From the NCBI RefSeq assembly GCF_000373565.1, contig NZ_KB891797.1:654487-718486 (forward strand): DNA of 64,000 nucleotides. The letters are read 5' to 3'. Position numbers and translations under genes: made by a program. This DNA comes from Streptomyces sp. HmicA12. GTDB taxonomy: Bacteria > Actinomycetota > Actinomycetes > Streptomycetales > Streptomycetaceae. The notes below the pieces were generated by a model, which saw nothing but the letters and a program-made list of their open reading frames with translations, was not told the DNA's origin and did no database searches. The number at the start of each line of letters is the position of its first letter. Position 1 is the stretch's first letter. Positions 42,571-52,169 of this stretch are shown here, piece by piece.

Positions 42571-45039
42571 ATGGAGATGCTGATCAGTCCGGACAAGGTG
42601 CAGGGCCACGTCGCCGCGCGGGAGGCCGGTCCGCTCGCCTACGAGGCGCTGCGCGCGGCGATGAACCAGGAGGGGTTCCGGGGGTATGTGTGGGGCCAGG
42701 TCCTCGTCGTGCTGGAGAGACTCGATCCCGCGCTGCGCGCGGACGTCGCGGGGGAGTTGGGCCGGCTGTACGCCGCGTCGCGCTCCGACCGGCCGGTGAG
42801 GGTGGAGGTGCTGCGGTTGCTGCAGGAGGTGGGCGCCGATCTGCCGGGTGATCCGCTCGCGGCCGAGCGGATCACCGAGCTGGAGAAGCTCGGACTGGAG
42901 GACTCCATCTGGTGGGCCGCCGGCCTGGAGGCCGTCGCCGAGCACGAACTGGCCGCCGGCCGCCCGCTGTCCGCGCCGGTGGTGGCGTTCCTGCGCCGGT
43001 GCGCCCTGGAGGCGTACCGACGTCCGGAGATGGCGGCCCTGGCCAAGCGGCTGACGGACCCCGTGCTGAACGTGGGAGAGGCCTGGGCCGAGCGGGCCAT
43101 GGAGGAGGCCGCCGAGGAGCCGTGGCGGGCCCTGCTCGCACACGCCGCGACCGCGACGGCGGCCAAGCCCACGGCGAAGTGGGACAAGGCCGCCCTCGCG
43201 CTCATCGACCCCCTCGGCCCCGACGCCGTGCGGGCGGCGGTGCTCGGCTGGCTCCCGCTCGTCGGCCGGCCCCGCACCTTCGAGTTCACCACCGCGCGGC
43301 ACGGGCCCGACGCGAACCGCACCTTCGACCCGTACAACGCCAACGCGCTGCGCGGTCTGACCTGGATCCTCGCCCTGCTCCCCGCCCACCCGGAGACCGC
43401 CCGCACGCTCGGCGCCCTCGTCGAGACGGCGCTGAAGAAGGTCGCCGGGCTCGGCCCGGTCAACCCCAAGGTGGCCAACGCGGGGGTGAACGCGCTGGCG
43501 AGGATCGACGGCGATGCCGCGCTCGCCGAGCTGGCCCGGCTCACCACCCGCGTCACCTACAAGGCGACCGCCAAGCTGCTCGGCGCCGCCCTCGACGCCC
43601 ACGCGCGGGCCCTCGGGCTGACCCGCGAGGAGGTGGAGGAACTGGCAGTGCCCGCCTACGGACTGACCGAGGTGGGTGGCGCGACCCTCCAACTGGGCGA
43701 CACCACAGCTCTGTTGGAGGTCCACGGCACCGCGGCGGTCCTGCGCTGGCGCACCGCGGCGGGCAAGGAGATCAAGTCGGTCCCGGCCGCCGTCAAGCGC
43801 GACCACGCCGACGAGCTCAAGGAACTCAAGGCCGCCGTCAAGGACATCGGCAAGATGCTCGGCGCCCAGGTCGAGCGCCTGGACCGGCAGTTCCTCGCCC
43901 GGCGCGTCTGGACGTACGACGCCTGGCGCGAGCGCTACCTCGACCATCCGCTGGTCGGCACTCTCGCCCGCCGCCTGCTGTGGGTCGTCGACGGCACCCC
44001 GGCCGGGTACGCGGACGGCGCGCTGCGCACCCTGACGGACGACCCGGTCGAGGCGGGCCGGGAGGTCACCCTCTGGCACCCCGTCGGCCGCGAGCCCGCC
44101 GAGGTGGTCGCCTGGCGCGACTGGCTGGAGCGGCACCAGGTCACCCAGCCGTTCAAACAGGCCCACCGCGAGGTGTACCTGCTCACCGACGCGGAGCGGG
44201 CGACGGGCACGTACTCGAACCGGTTCGCCGCGCACGTCGTGCGCCAGCACCAGTTCCACTCCCTCGCGGCGGTCCGCGGCTGGCGCAACAAGCTGCGGCT
44301 CTGCGTCGACGACGAGGCGCCGCCCGCGACGCGCGAACTGTCGCAGTGGGGCCTGCGCGCCGAGTACTGGATCGAGGGCGACGGCGAGGAGTACGGCGTC
44401 GACACCACCGAGTCCGGCAGCTATCTGCGGCTGCGCACCGACCAGGTCCGCTTCTACCCGATCGACGCCCCGCAGAACTCGGCGCACTGCTACGGCGGCG
44501 AGTACCGCATGTGGCTGCGCGACGGCGCGGACCCCGTCGAGCCGCTGCCCCTGGAGGACATCCCGCCGCTCGTCCTCTCCGAAGTCCTGCGCGACGTCGA
44601 CCTGTTCGTCGGCGTGGCCAGCGTCGGCAACGACCCGACGTGGCAGGACGGCGGCCCCGGCGGCCGCTTCCAGGCGTACTGGTCCTCGTACAGTTTCGGC
44701 GAGCTGAACCAGAGCGCCGAGACCCGCCGCGTCCTGCTGGAGCGCCTCGTCCCGCGCCTGGCGATCGCCGACCGCTGCACCATCGAGGGCCGCTTCCTGC
44801 ACGTCAAGGGCGAGCTGCACACGTACAAGATCCACCTGGGCTCGGGGAACATCCTGATGACGCCGAACGACCAGTACCTGTGCATCGTCCCGAAGTCGGG
44901 CACCGGCGCGGGACCGCAGACCGGCTACCTGCCCTTCGAGGGCGACCGCACCCTGGCCGTCGTCCTCAGCAAGGCGACGCTGCTCGCCGACGACACGAGG
45001 ATCACCGACCCGACGATCCTGAGCCAGATACGCCGGTGA
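42571..45039 (+). CDS. DUF4132 domain protein
   Basis: Large protein of 822 residues, mostly helical repeats, ending in the DUF4132 region (YDAWRERYLDHPLVGTLARR, VTLWHPVG ... FKQAHREVYLL, HQFHSLAAVRGWRNKLRL). E. coli relatives (YehI/MolR-type) lack a proven function, though MoxR/WGR neighbours suggest metal or stress roles. No signal peptide or membrane segment. It is followed by a perfect hairpin shared with sdhB. ATG 42571 is two bases after the previous stop. Confidence 0.82.
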   Translation: MEMLISPDKVQGHVAAREAGPLAYEALRAAMNQEGFRGYVWGQVLVVLERLDPALRADVAGELGRLYAASRSDRPVRVEVLRLLQEVGADLPGDPLAAERITELEKLGLEDSIWWAAGLEAVAEHELAAGRPLSAPVVAFLRRCALEAYRRPEMAALAKRLTDPVLNVGEAWAERAMEEAAEEPWRALLAHAATATAAKPTAKWDKAALALIDPLGPDAVRAAVLGWLPLVGRPRTFEFTTARHGPDANRTFDPYNANALRGLTWILALLPAHPETARTLGALVETALKKVAGLGPVNPKVANAGVNALARIDGDAALAELARLTTRVTYKATAKLLGAALDAHARALGLTREEVEELAVPAYGLTEVGGATLQLGDTTALLEVHGTAAVLRWRTAAGKEIKSVPAAVKRDHADELKELKAAVKDIGKMLGAQVERLDRQFLARRVWTYDAWRERYLDHPLVGTLARRLLWVVDGTPAGYADGALRTLTDDPVEAGREVTLWHPVGREPAEVVAWRDWLERHQVTQPFKQAHREVYLLTDAERATGTYSNRFAAHVVRQHQFHSLAAVRGWRNKLRLCVDDEAPPATRELSQWGLRAEYWIEGDGEEYGVDTTESGSYLRLRTDQVRFYPIDAPQNSAHCYGGEYRMWLRDGADPVEPLPLEDIPPLVLSEVLRDVDLFVGVASVGNDPTWQDGGPGGRFQAYWSSYSFGELNQSAETRRVLLERLVPRLAIADRCTIEGRFLHVKGELHTYKIHLGSGNILMTPNDQYLCIVPKSGTGAGPQTGYLPFEGDRTLAVVLSKATLLADDTRITDPTILSQIRR

Positions 45040-45045
45040 ACGCAC

Positions 45046-45090
45046 GTGGGCCCCGCTCCCTCGTGCGGAACACGAGGGAGCGGGGCCCAC
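45046..45090. terminator. Bidirectional terminator, perfect 20-bp stem
   Basis: GTGGGCCCCGCTCCCTCGTG (45046-45065) and its exact reverse complement (45071-45090) enclose the loop CGGAA. It stands between convergent DUF4132 and sdhB stops and should end both transcripts. Confidence 0.92.
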
Positions 45091-45111
45091 GGACAGGCGT
45101 GACCCGGAAGG

Positions 45112-45888
45112 TCAGAAGCGGCGCGTGATCAGCGCGCGCTTCACTTCCTGGATCGCCTTGGTGACCTCGATGCCGCGCGGGCAGGCGTCCGTGCAGTTGA
45201 ACGTCGTGCGGCAACGCCACACACCGTCACGGTCGTTGAGGATCTCCAGGCGCTGCTCCCCGGCCTCGTCGCGCGAGTCGAAGATGAAGCGGTGGGCGTT
45301 CACGATGGCGGCCGGACCGAAGTACTGGCCGTCGTTCCAGAACACCGGGCAGGACGACGTGCACGCGGCGCACAGGATGCACTTGGTGGTGTCGTCGAAG
45401 CGGGCCCGGTCCTTGTCGGACTGGAGGCGCTCACGCGTCGGCTCGTTGCCGTTCGTGACGAGGAACGGCATGACGTCGCGGTACGCCTGGAAGAACGGGT
45501 CCATGTCCACGACCAGGTCCTTCAGGACCGTCAGGCCCTTGATGGCCTCGACCGTGATCGGCTTCTCGGGGTTGATGTCCTTGAGAAGCGTCTTGCAGGC
45601 CAGACGGTTCTTGCCGTTGATCCGCATCGCGTCGGAGCCGCAGATGCCGTGCGCGCAGGAGCGACGGAACGTCAGCGTGCCGTCCTGCTCCCACTTGATC
45701 TTGTGCAGCGCGTCGAGAACCCGCTCCTTGGGGTCCATCTCCAGCTGGAAGTCCTGCCAGGTCGACTCGTCGGAGACCTCCGAGTTGAACCGGCGCACGC
45801 GCAGCGTGATCGTGATGTACGGGGAGTCGGCGAAGCCGGGCTCGGGTGCGCCTGCCGCTTCCGCCTTGTCCATGGTCGGGGTAGCCAT
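45112..45888 (-). CDS. sdhB: Succinate dehydrogenase iron-sulfur subunit
   Basis: Electron-transfer subunit of complex II, 258 residues. The 2Fe-2S site is SCAHGICGSDAM with the later LACKTL; the 4Fe-4S and 3Fe-4S sites are CILCAACTSSCP and CRTTFNCTDACP. It passes electrons from SdhA to the quinone-binding membrane subunits. ATG 45888 shares one base with the sdhA stop (TGATG). Last gene of sdhCDAB. Confidence 0.96.
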   Translation of the reverse strand: MATPTMDKAEAAGAPEPGFADSPYITITLRVRRFNSEVSDESTWQDFQLEMDPKERVLDALHKIKWEQDGTLTFRRSCAHGICGSDAMRINGKNRLACKTLLKDINPEKPITVEAIKGLTVLKDLVVDMDPFFQAYRDVMPFLVTNGNEPTRERLQSDKDRARFDDTTKCILCAACTSSCPVFWNDGQYFGPAAIVNAHRFIFDSRDEAGEQRLEILNDRDGVWRCRTTFNCTDACPRGIEVTKAIQEVKRALITRRF

Positions 45889-47642
45889 CAGTACTTACGC
45901 TCCATCGGCTGGTAGCGGGTCTGGACGACCGGCTTGTAGTCGAGACGGATCGACTCGGAGCCGTCGTCGCCGACCTCGCGGTACGCCATGGTGTGGCGCA
46001 TGAAGTTGACGTCGTCCCGGGTCGGGAAGTCCTCGCGGTAGTGACCGCCGCGGGACTCCTTGCGGGCCAGGGCGGAGGTCGCCATGACCTCGGCCAGGTC
46101 GAGCAGGTTGCCCAGCTCGATGGCCTCAAGCAGGTCCGTGTTGAACCGCCGGCCCTTGTCCTGGATCGAGACGTTCTTGTAGCGGGCGCGCAGCTCGGCG
46201 ATCTTCTCGACGGCCGTCTTGATCGTCTGCTCGGTGCGGAACACCATCACGTTGGCGTCCATGCACTCCTGCAGCTCGTTGCGGATGACCGCGACGCGCT
46301 CGGTACCCGTCGAGTTGCGCAGCCGCTCGACCTGCTCGACGACCAGCGACGCCGGGTCCTCGGGCAGCTCGACATAGCCGGCCTTGTGGGAGTACTCGGC
46401 GGCCGCGATGCCCGCACGACGCCCGAAGACGTTGATGTCGAGCAGCGAGTTGGTGCCGAGGCGGTTGGCGCCGTGCACCGAGACGCAGGCGACCTCACCG
46501 GCGGCGTACAGACCGGGGACGACGGTGGTGTTGTCCGCGAGGACCTCACCCTCGACGTTCGTCGGGATGCCGCCCATGGCGTAGTGCGCGGTCGGCTGGA
46601 TCGGGATCGGGTCCGTGTAGGGCTCGATGCCGAGGTACGTGCGCGCGAACTCGGTGATGTCCGGAAGCTTGGCGTCGAGCTGCTCCGGCGGGAGGTGCGT
46701 GAGGTCGAGGTAGACGTGGTCGCCCTCGGGACCGCAGCCGCGGCCCTCACGGATCTCCGTGTAGATGGAGCGGGACACGACGTCACGGGACGCGAGGTCC
46801 TTCATGACCGGCGCGTACTTCTCCATGAAGCGCTCGCCGTCCTTGTTACGGAGGATGCCGCCCTCACCACGGGCGCCTTCCGTAAGGAGGATGCCCATGC
46901 GCCAGATGCCGGTCGGGTGGAACTGGAAGAACTCCATGTCCTCCAGCGGGATCCCGCGCCGGTAGCAGGCGGCCTGACCGTCGCCGGTCAGGGTGTGCGC
47001 GTTCGACGTCACCTTGAAGAACTTGCCGGTGCCGCCGGAGGCGTAGATGACCGCCTTGGCCTGGAAGACGTGGATCTCACCGGTCGCGAGCTCGTAGGCC
47101 ACGACACCGGCGGACTTCTTGACGCCGTCTTCCTCGACGATCAGCTGGTCAAGGACGTAGAACTCGTTGAAGAACTCCACGCCCTCCTTGACGCAGTTCT
47201 GGTACAGCGTCTGGAGGATCATGTGGCCGGTGCGGTCCGCGGCGTAGCAGGACCGGCGGACCGGGGCCTCACCGTGGTTGCGCGAGTGGCCACCGAAACG
47301 GCGCTGGTCGATCGTGCCGTCGGGCGTCCGGTTGAACGGCAGGCCCATCTTCTCCAGGTCGAGGACCGAGTCGATGGCCTCCTTCGCCAGGATCTCGGCG
47401 GCGTCCTGGTCGACCAGGTAGTCGCCGCCCTTGATCGTGTCGAAGGTGTGCCACTCCCAGTTGTCCTCCTCCACGTTGGCCAGCGCGGCGGCCATGCCGC
47501 CCTGCGCGGCGCCCGTGTGGGAGCGGGTGGGGTAGAGCTTGGTCAGCACGGCGGTGCGGCTGCGCTTCGTCGACTCGATGGCCGCGCGCATGCCCGCGCC
47601 ACCGGCGCCGACGATGACGGTGTCGTACTTGTGAATCTTCAC
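45888..47642 (-). CDS. sdhA: Succinate dehydrogenase flavoprotein subunit
   Basis: Catalytic FAD subunit, 584 residues, oxidising succinate to fumarate. FAD-binding start VIVGAGGAGMRAAIES, the covalent-flavin histidine in TRSHTGAAQGG, active-site HPTGIWRMG and RSIYTEIREGRG are intact. The C-terminal helical domain ends YQPMERKY. Start ATG 47642 lies 19 bases after sdhD. Length is that of the soluble-type bacterial SdhA. Confidence 0.96.
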   Translation of the reverse strand: MKIHKYDTVIVGAGGAGMRAAIESTKRSRTAVLTKLYPTRSHTGAAQGGMAAALANVEEDNWEWHTFDTIKGGDYLVDQDAAEILAKEAIDSVLDLEKMGLPFNRTPDGTIDQRRFGGHSRNHGEAPVRRSCYAADRTGHMILQTLYQNCVKEGVEFFNEFYVLDQLIVEEDGVKKSAGVVAYELATGEIHVFQAKAVIYASGGTGKFFKVTSNAHTLTGDGQAACYRRGIPLEDMEFFQFHPTGIWRMGILLTEGARGEGGILRNKDGERFMEKYAPVMKDLASRDVVSRSIYTEIREGRGCGPEGDHVYLDLTHLPPEQLDAKLPDITEFARTYLGIEPYTDPIPIQPTAHYAMGGIPTNVEGEVLADNTTVVPGLYAAGEVACVSVHGANRLGTNSLLDINVFGRRAGIAAAEYSHKAGYVELPEDPASLVVEQVERLRNSTGTERVAVIRNELQECMDANVMVFRTEQTIKTAVEKIAELRARYKNVSIQDKGRRFNTDLLEAIELGNLLDLAEVMATSALARKESRGGHYREDFPTRDDVNFMRHTMAYREVGDDGSESIRLDYKPVVQTRYQPMERKY

Positions 47643-47661
47643 GGTTTCGCTCGCCTCGGCT

Positions 47662-48150
47662 TTAACGGATGTTGGGGTCGAAGGTGAAGATCACCAGCGT
47701 GCCCAGCAGGACGGTGAAGACCGTCGCGGCGTACAGCAGGCCCTTCAGCCACATACGGGTGGTGGGGCGCTCGGCGTAGTCGTTGATCACGGTACGCAGG
47801 CCGTTGGCGCCGTGCAGCATCGCGAGCCACAGCATCAGCAGGTCCCAGCCCTGCCAGAACGGGGACGCCCAGCGGCCGGCCACGAAGGCGAAGCCGATCT
47901 TGGAGACGCCGCCGTCGAGCACGAGCTGGATCAGCAGGTGGCCGAGGACCAGGACGACGAGGACGACACCCGACAGGCGCATGAACAGCCAGGCGGCCAT
48001 CTCGAAGTTGCCGCGCGTGGAGCGCGGGGTCTTCGAGGTGCGCTTGCGCGGGGCCTCGATGTACGGCGCGGGGTTGTCGACGTCGTAGAGGGCGACGCCC
48101 TCGACGGGGCCGACGCCGCTCGTCTTGGAGAGGTTGGTGTCAGCGGTCAT
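47662..48150 (-). CDS. sdhD: Succinate dehydrogenase membrane anchor subunit
   Basis: Membrane subunit of 162 residues with three helices (LFMRLSGVVLVVLVLGHLLI, GWDLLMLWLAMLHGANGLRT, LLYAATVFTVLLGTLVIF). HGANGLRT and the first-helix His are likely haem ligands. It has an N-terminal polar leader of ~45 residues. It binds quinone with SdhC. Eight bases separate it from sdhC. Confidence 0.92.
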   Translation of the reverse strand: MTADTNLSKTSGVGPVEGVALYDVDNPAPYIEAPRKRTSKTPRSTRGNFEMAAWLFMRLSGVVLVVLVLGHLLIQLVLDGGVSKIGFAFVAGRWASPFWQGWDLLMLWLAMLHGANGLRTVINDYAERPTTRMWLKGLLYAATVFTVLLGTLVIFTFDPNIR

Positions 48151-48158
48151 GTCTGGCC

Positions 48159-48539
48159 TCAGCTCCCGAAGAGTTCACGGACGGCGTGGCCGAGGACGGG
48201 GTACAGGGCCCCGACCATCAGGACGACCCAGATGCCCACGACGGACCAGAGCATCTGCTTCTGGTAGCGCGGGCCCTTCGACCAGAAGTCGACGGCGATG
48301 ACACGCAGGCCGTTGAGCGCGTGGAAGAGGATGGCGGCGACGAGGCCGTACTCCAGCAGCGCGACGATCGGCGTCTTGTAGGTGGAGACAACATCGTCGT
48401 ACGACTCGGGCGAGACGCGGACGAGAGCGGTGTCCAGGACGTGTACGAACAGGAAGAAGAAAATGAGGACACCGGTGACTCGATGAGCCACCCACGACCA
48501 CATGCCTTCCCGGCCGCGGTACAGCGTTCCAGCCGGCAC
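48159..48539 (-). CDS. sdhC: Succinate dehydrogenase cytochrome b556 subunit
   Basis: Membrane subunit of 126 residues. SWVAHRVTGVLIFFFLFVHV contains the family motif HRxTG and a haem-ligand His; FHALNGLRVI is the second conserved site. First gene of the operon, GTG 48539 being the start. The stretch behind it contains a 12-base tandem repeat at 48677-48700. Confidence 0.92.
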   Translation of the reverse strand: MPAGTLYRGREGMWSWVAHRVTGVLIFFFLFVHVLDTALVRVSPESYDDVVSTYKTPIVALLEYGLVAAILFHALNGLRVIAVDFWSKGPRYQKQMLWSVVGIWVVLMVGALYPVLGHAVRELFGS

Positions 48540-48676
48540 GGAAGAACCCTCCGGGAGCGGGGACTGAGGGCCGCGCCGGCTTCACTGTCGGTCGGGCCCG
48601 GCCGGGTACGGTCCACCGGCCGCTCGTCATCGTATCGACGAGTTGTCGGGACACCCGCACGGGGGCCTTATGTGTG

Positions 48677-48700
48677 ATCAAACAGGCAATCAAACAGGCA
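48677..48700. repeat. Tandem 12-bp repeat upstream of sdhC
   Basis: ATCAAACAGGCA occurs twice head-to-tail, covering the stop of the OHCU gene and lying 138 bases before the sdhC start. AT-richer than the surroundings; could be a regulatory site for sdh or chance. Confidence 0.6.
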
Positions 48701-49181
48701 CGTACGGGCTATTGCCGACGGTTTCCCGGGGTGCGGCGTCCGGGGTTCCGGTTCTGCTCGCCGGAAGATTCCGGACAAGTCGCGCGATCCGGCCCCGGGC
48801 GAGTCGCCGCAGTTCCTCGGCGGCGAGCACCCGCTCCTCTTCCTGGTCGTTGCCGAGGCGGTCGCGCAGGGCGCCGAGCACGTGGTTGAGCGCCTCGCCG
48901 GGTGCCGTCTCGTCCAGGCAGACGACGAAGTCGCGGCCGAAGCGGGACCGGTAGGCGGCGTGCGCCGCGGCGAGGGCGGTGTACGCGGCGGTGTAGGCGG
49001 CCGCGTCCGGCAGCAGCGGCAGCTCTTCCCGGGTCAGGGCCTCGACGGTGTCGTCCAGCGCGAGGTCGTACGACGCCTCGTCCGCGGCCGCGAGCAGCGC
49101 GTCCAGGTCCGGGTACGGGCGGTGCGCGGCGAGCCGGTGCGCCCAGGCGTGACTGCCGCAACAGGTGAGCAGCGCCTTCAC
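48690..49181 (-). CDS. OHCU decarboxylase
   Basis: 2-oxo-4-hydroxy-4-carboxy-5-ureidoimidazoline decarboxylase, which converts the urate-oxidation product to S-allantoin in purine breakdown. Family features: LTCCGSHAWAHRL, RPYPDLDALLAAAD, LARGRIARLVRN near the end; the catalytic His is in CGSHAW or nearby. The GTG 49181 start is the only standard start available. Conserved family residues continue upstream (HFNALPQDF to about 49218) with no ATG, GTG or TTG in frame before them, so the true start may be non-standard. Tail after ~160 residues is low complexity. Confidence 0.78.
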   Translation of the reverse strand: MKALLTCCGSHAWAHRLAAHRPYPDLDALLAAADEASYDLALDDTVEALTREELPLLPDAAAYTAAYTALAAAHAAYRSRFGRDFVVCLDETAPGEALNHVLGALRDRLGNDQEEERVLAAEELRRLARGRIARLVRNLPASRTGTPDAAPRETVGNSPYVPV

Positions 49182-49218
49182 GGCGAAGTCCTGCGGCAGT
49201 GCGTTGAAGTGGGTGAGT

Positions 49219-49556
49219 CCCCCGTGCGGTCCGGACTGGACCGGTATGGCCTGGTGTCCGGGTGCGTGAGGGGGGTGGTGCGCGGGCAGCGGATGCCTCC
49301 GGCGGCTGGTGGATGTTGTGCGGAGTTTGTGTGGTGCGGCGTTTTGTTTGTGGCGTAACGCTAGCGAGGGCTGATTGCGGGTGTCCGACGGATGCGCGAA
49401 TTTCACCCGCACGGGGAGTTTGGCGGCCCGGGGTGGACAGGTGTGGGTGGGTGTCGTTGCGGGGTGCGCCTTTGCGGCGTAGCGATGATGAGCGTCGGCG
49501 GGTGCGGGTTTCGTCGTGGTAGCTCGCGCAGTTCCCCGCGCCCCTAGGGAGTTGAG
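49219..49556. other. Non-coding region before hexosaminidase gene
   Basis: 338 bases with no supported gene. It holds promoter DNA for both neighbours, a short inverted repeat around CGTAACGCTAGCGAGG (49355-49370), and near its right end GCGCAGTTCCCCGCGCCCC (49525-49543), the reverse complement of the dispersed element at 18873-18893. No clear DasR-type operator was seen. Confidence 0.5.
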
Positions 49557-51173
49557 GTGTACGTGGAGCGAGAGCGGAAGGTCCTTCTCGGTGGGGCCCT
49601 GGTCGTCGCCGGTGGAGCCGTGGTGCTCACGGCCGTGCTGTGGCCCGATGGTGAGGGCGGCTCGACGGGGGAGGCGCCCTCCGACGGGAAGTCGGCGGCG
49701 TCGGCCACGCCGTCGCCCAGCCGGTCGTACCCGCTGTCCTCGCCCCCGCGCACGATCCCCTCGGTGCGGGACTTCGCACCGGCGCACGGCCCCGGCTGGA
49801 AGCCGGGCGAGGGCGGGCGGGTCGTGGTGCGGGACGGGGAGCTCGACGACGAGGGGCGGCTGATCGCCGACGAACTGGGGCTCGCCTATGAAGGGGAGTC
49901 CGGCCGGGAGAGGGAGGCCGGGCCCGGGGACGTGGAGCTGGCGCTCGGCGGCGCGGACGGCGGGAACGGTGAGGACCCCGAGTCGTACCGGCTGACCGTC
50001 GGCGACGGGCGGGTGCGGATCGTCGCGCCGAGCGACAGCGGGGTGTTCTACGGGACGCGGACCCTCAAGCAGGAGGTGCACGGCGGGGCCACCGCGCCCG
50101 AGGGCGTCGTCGAGGACGAGCCCGCCAAGCCGCAGCGCGGGTTCAACCTCGACATCGCGCGCAAGCACTTCACGGCCGACTGGATCAAGGACCGGATCCG
50201 GGAGATCGGCGACCTCAAGTACAACCAGCTGGGTCTGCACTTCTCCGACGACCAGGCGTTCCGGATCGAGTCCGACACGCATCCCGAGATCGTCTCCGCC
50301 GACCGGCTGAGCAAGGCGCAGGTCCGGGAGATCCTGTCGCTCGCCGCGCAGCGGCACATCACCGTCGTGCCGGAGATCGACTCGCCCGGGCACCTGGGCG
50401 CCGTCATCAAGGCCCACCCCGATCTGCAGCTGCGCGACGCGGGCGGACTGCCGGCCCGCGGTGCCGTCGACATCTCGAAGCCGGCCGCCGCGGACATCGT
50501 CGACGACCTGCTGAAGGAGTACGCGCAGCTGTTCAAGGGCGCGTACTGGCATCTGGGCGCCGACGAGTACCGGGCCCTGATGAAGACGAACCCGGAGGCG
50601 TCCTACCCGCAGCTGGCGCGCGCCGCGCGGCAGAGGTACGGGGCGAACGCGCGGGTGCAGGACCTCGCCACGGGATGGCTCAACGACCGGGCGAAGACCA
50701 TGGCCCCGTACGACCGGAAGCTGAAGGCCTGGAACGACGGGTTCTTCACGGGCGGGGTCGTCGACGCGGACAAGGATGTCGAGGTCGCGTACTGGACCGG
50801 CAAGGAGTACAGCGCGCGGGAGCCGGTCTCGTACCTGAGCGCGGGCCGCAAGGTCACCAACTACAACGACGAGTACCTCTACTACGTGCTCGGGCAGCCC
50901 AACACCTTCGTCTATCCGACCGGGCAGCGGATCTACGAGAGCTGGACGCCGCTCGTCCTGCGCGGCACGACGCCGGTCCCCGCCAAGTACGACGACCAGA
51001 TCCTGGGCGGCTCCTTCGCCGTGTGGTGCGATCTCGCGCAGTCACAGACCGCGGAGCAGGTCGCGCGGGGGATCCGGATGCCGCTGCGGGCCACCGTGCA
51101 GAAGCTGTGGGACGCGCGTGAGCCCGAGCCGACGTGGGCGCAGTTCGTGGACCTCGCGGACCGCCTGGGCTGA
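49557..51173 (+). CDS. Beta-N-acetylhexosaminidase (GH20)
   Basis: Secreted or membrane-anchored glycosidase of 538 residues that releases terminal N-acetylglucosamine, probably from chitin oligosaccharides or peptidoglycan. An N-terminal hydrophobic segment (VLLGGALVVAGGAVVLTAVL) precedes a GH20b-like domain and the catalytic barrel: RGFNLDIARKHF, NQLGLHFSDDQAFR, PEIDSPGHLGA and the Asp-Glu pair in HLGADEYRAL. Substrate-assisted catalysis is known for the family. The GTG 49557 has AGGGAGTTGA upstream. Confidence 0.9.
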   Translation: MYVERERKVLLGGALVVAGGAVVLTAVLWPDGEGGSTGEAPSDGKSAASATPSPSRSYPLSSPPRTIPSVRDFAPAHGPGWKPGEGGRVVVRDGELDDEGRLIADELGLAYEGESGREREAGPGDVELALGGADGGNGEDPESYRLTVGDGRVRIVAPSDSGVFYGTRTLKQEVHGGATAPEGVVEDEPAKPQRGFNLDIARKHFTADWIKDRIREIGDLKYNQLGLHFSDDQAFRIESDTHPEIVSADRLSKAQVREILSLAAQRHITVVPEIDSPGHLGAVIKAHPDLQLRDAGGLPARGAVDISKPAAADIVDDLLKEYAQLFKGAYWHLGADEYRALMKTNPEASYPQLARAARQRYGANARVQDLATGWLNDRAKTMAPYDRKLKAWNDGFFTGGVVDADKDVEVAYWTGKEYSAREPVSYLSAGRKVTNYNDEYLYYVLGQPNTFVYPTGQRIYESWTPLVLRGTTPVPAKYDDQILGGSFAVWCDLAQSQTAEQVARGIRMPLRATVQKLWDAREPEPTWAQFVDLADRLG

Positions 51174-51244
51174 GGTAAAGTCCGCAGGTCGCGCGGCCGG
51201 GGGGCCGGAGGGAACGCGGCGGTCCCTGGGGAGGGTGCGCGGCC

Positions 51245-52084
51245 GTGCTGTGCAGAAGATGCGGGAAGAATCGGGCGCTGGTCGAGGACGGGCTGTGCTC
51301 GCGGTGCGCGGACGCCGCGTTCGCGGAGCTGACGCCCGCGCCGGGGCGCGAGCCGGTCGCGGACGCGCCGCTGCCGCCGCCGGTGCCGTCCGCGCCGTAC
51401 GACCCGACGGCCCGGTGGGCGCTGCTGCGCTCGCCGAACCGGCTCGCCACGGTGGCCGTCGCGCTGCTGTGCCTGGTCGTCGCGGCCGATCTGGTGGCCG
51501 TCGCCGCGGGCATCGGGGAGTACCGGCTGGCGTCCGACGCGACGGCCGGTGACTGGTCGGTCCTCTACGACAGCGACGCGCGGCGCCTCGACGACCTGTA
51601 CGTGTGGTCGGGCCGGATCCAGCTGCTGACGCTGGTCGCCTCGGCGGTCGGCTTCATCGCCTGGTTCCTGCGGGTGCGGGACAACGCCCATGTGTTCGTC
51701 CCGTCCGGGCAGAGCAAGGCACGGGCGTGGGTGATCTTCGGGTTCGTCGTGCCGATCGTCAGCCTCTGGTTCCCGCGCCGCATCGCGCTCGACACCTGGC
51801 ACGCCAGCGCCGGCGAGCCCGAACTCGGCCGCGCGCGGACCTGGATGGTCGAGCTGTGGTGGTTCCTGTGGCTCGGGGACCTGTTCGTGGGGCGGTTCGC
51901 GAGCCGTATGGACGGCCGTGCCGAGACCCCCGACGAGATCATGTCGGGCATCGGGCTGCTGGTCTTCAGCGACGTGCTCGACATCGTGGCCGCCATCGCC
52001 GCCATCGCCTTCGTGCGGTCCCTGACGCGGCTGCAGAACGAAAAGGTGCAGGGGTCGACCGTGCCCGGTCCGGTCGCCGCCTAG
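51245..52084 (+). CDS. DUF4328 membrane protein with N-terminal zinc ribbon
   Basis: Membrane protein of 279 residues. It opens with a zinc ribbon (MLCRRCGKNRALVEDGLCSR, CxxC twice), then a Pro-rich stretch, then four helices. DUF4328 signature parts are WSGRIQLLTLVASAVGFIAW, NAHVF and PIVSLWFPRRI. Function unknown. The GTG start at 51245 follows GGGGAGGGTGCGCGGCC. It is the only gene between GH20 and a small hypothetical gene, likely own transcript. Confidence 0.8.
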   Translation: MLCRRCGKNRALVEDGLCSRCADAAFAELTPAPGREPVADAPLPPPVPSAPYDPTARWALLRSPNRLATVAVALLCLVVAADLVAVAAGIGEYRLASDATAGDWSVLYDSDARRLDDLYVWSGRIQLLTLVASAVGFIAWFLRVRDNAHVFVPSGQSKARAWVIFGFVVPIVSLWFPRRIALDTWHASAGEPELGRARTWMVELWWFLWLGDLFVGRFASRMDGRAETPDEIMSGIGLLVFSDVLDIVAAIAAIAFVRSLTRLQNEKVQGSTVPGPVAA

Positions 52085-52169
52085 TTCGGGCCTTTTGGTG
52101 GCGAAGTCCCGTACAGCTGTGGTCTATTCGGCCTGAGTCGCGAAGAAGTACGGGGACGGGGGCACGGGC

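Noticed and set aside
41080..45090. Minus-strand open frame of 1336 codons across DUF4132 and Lrp genes
   Set aside because: It is antisense to well-supported genes, is Arg/Gly/Leu low complexity without family motifs, and arises from the third-position GC bias of the plus-strand genes.
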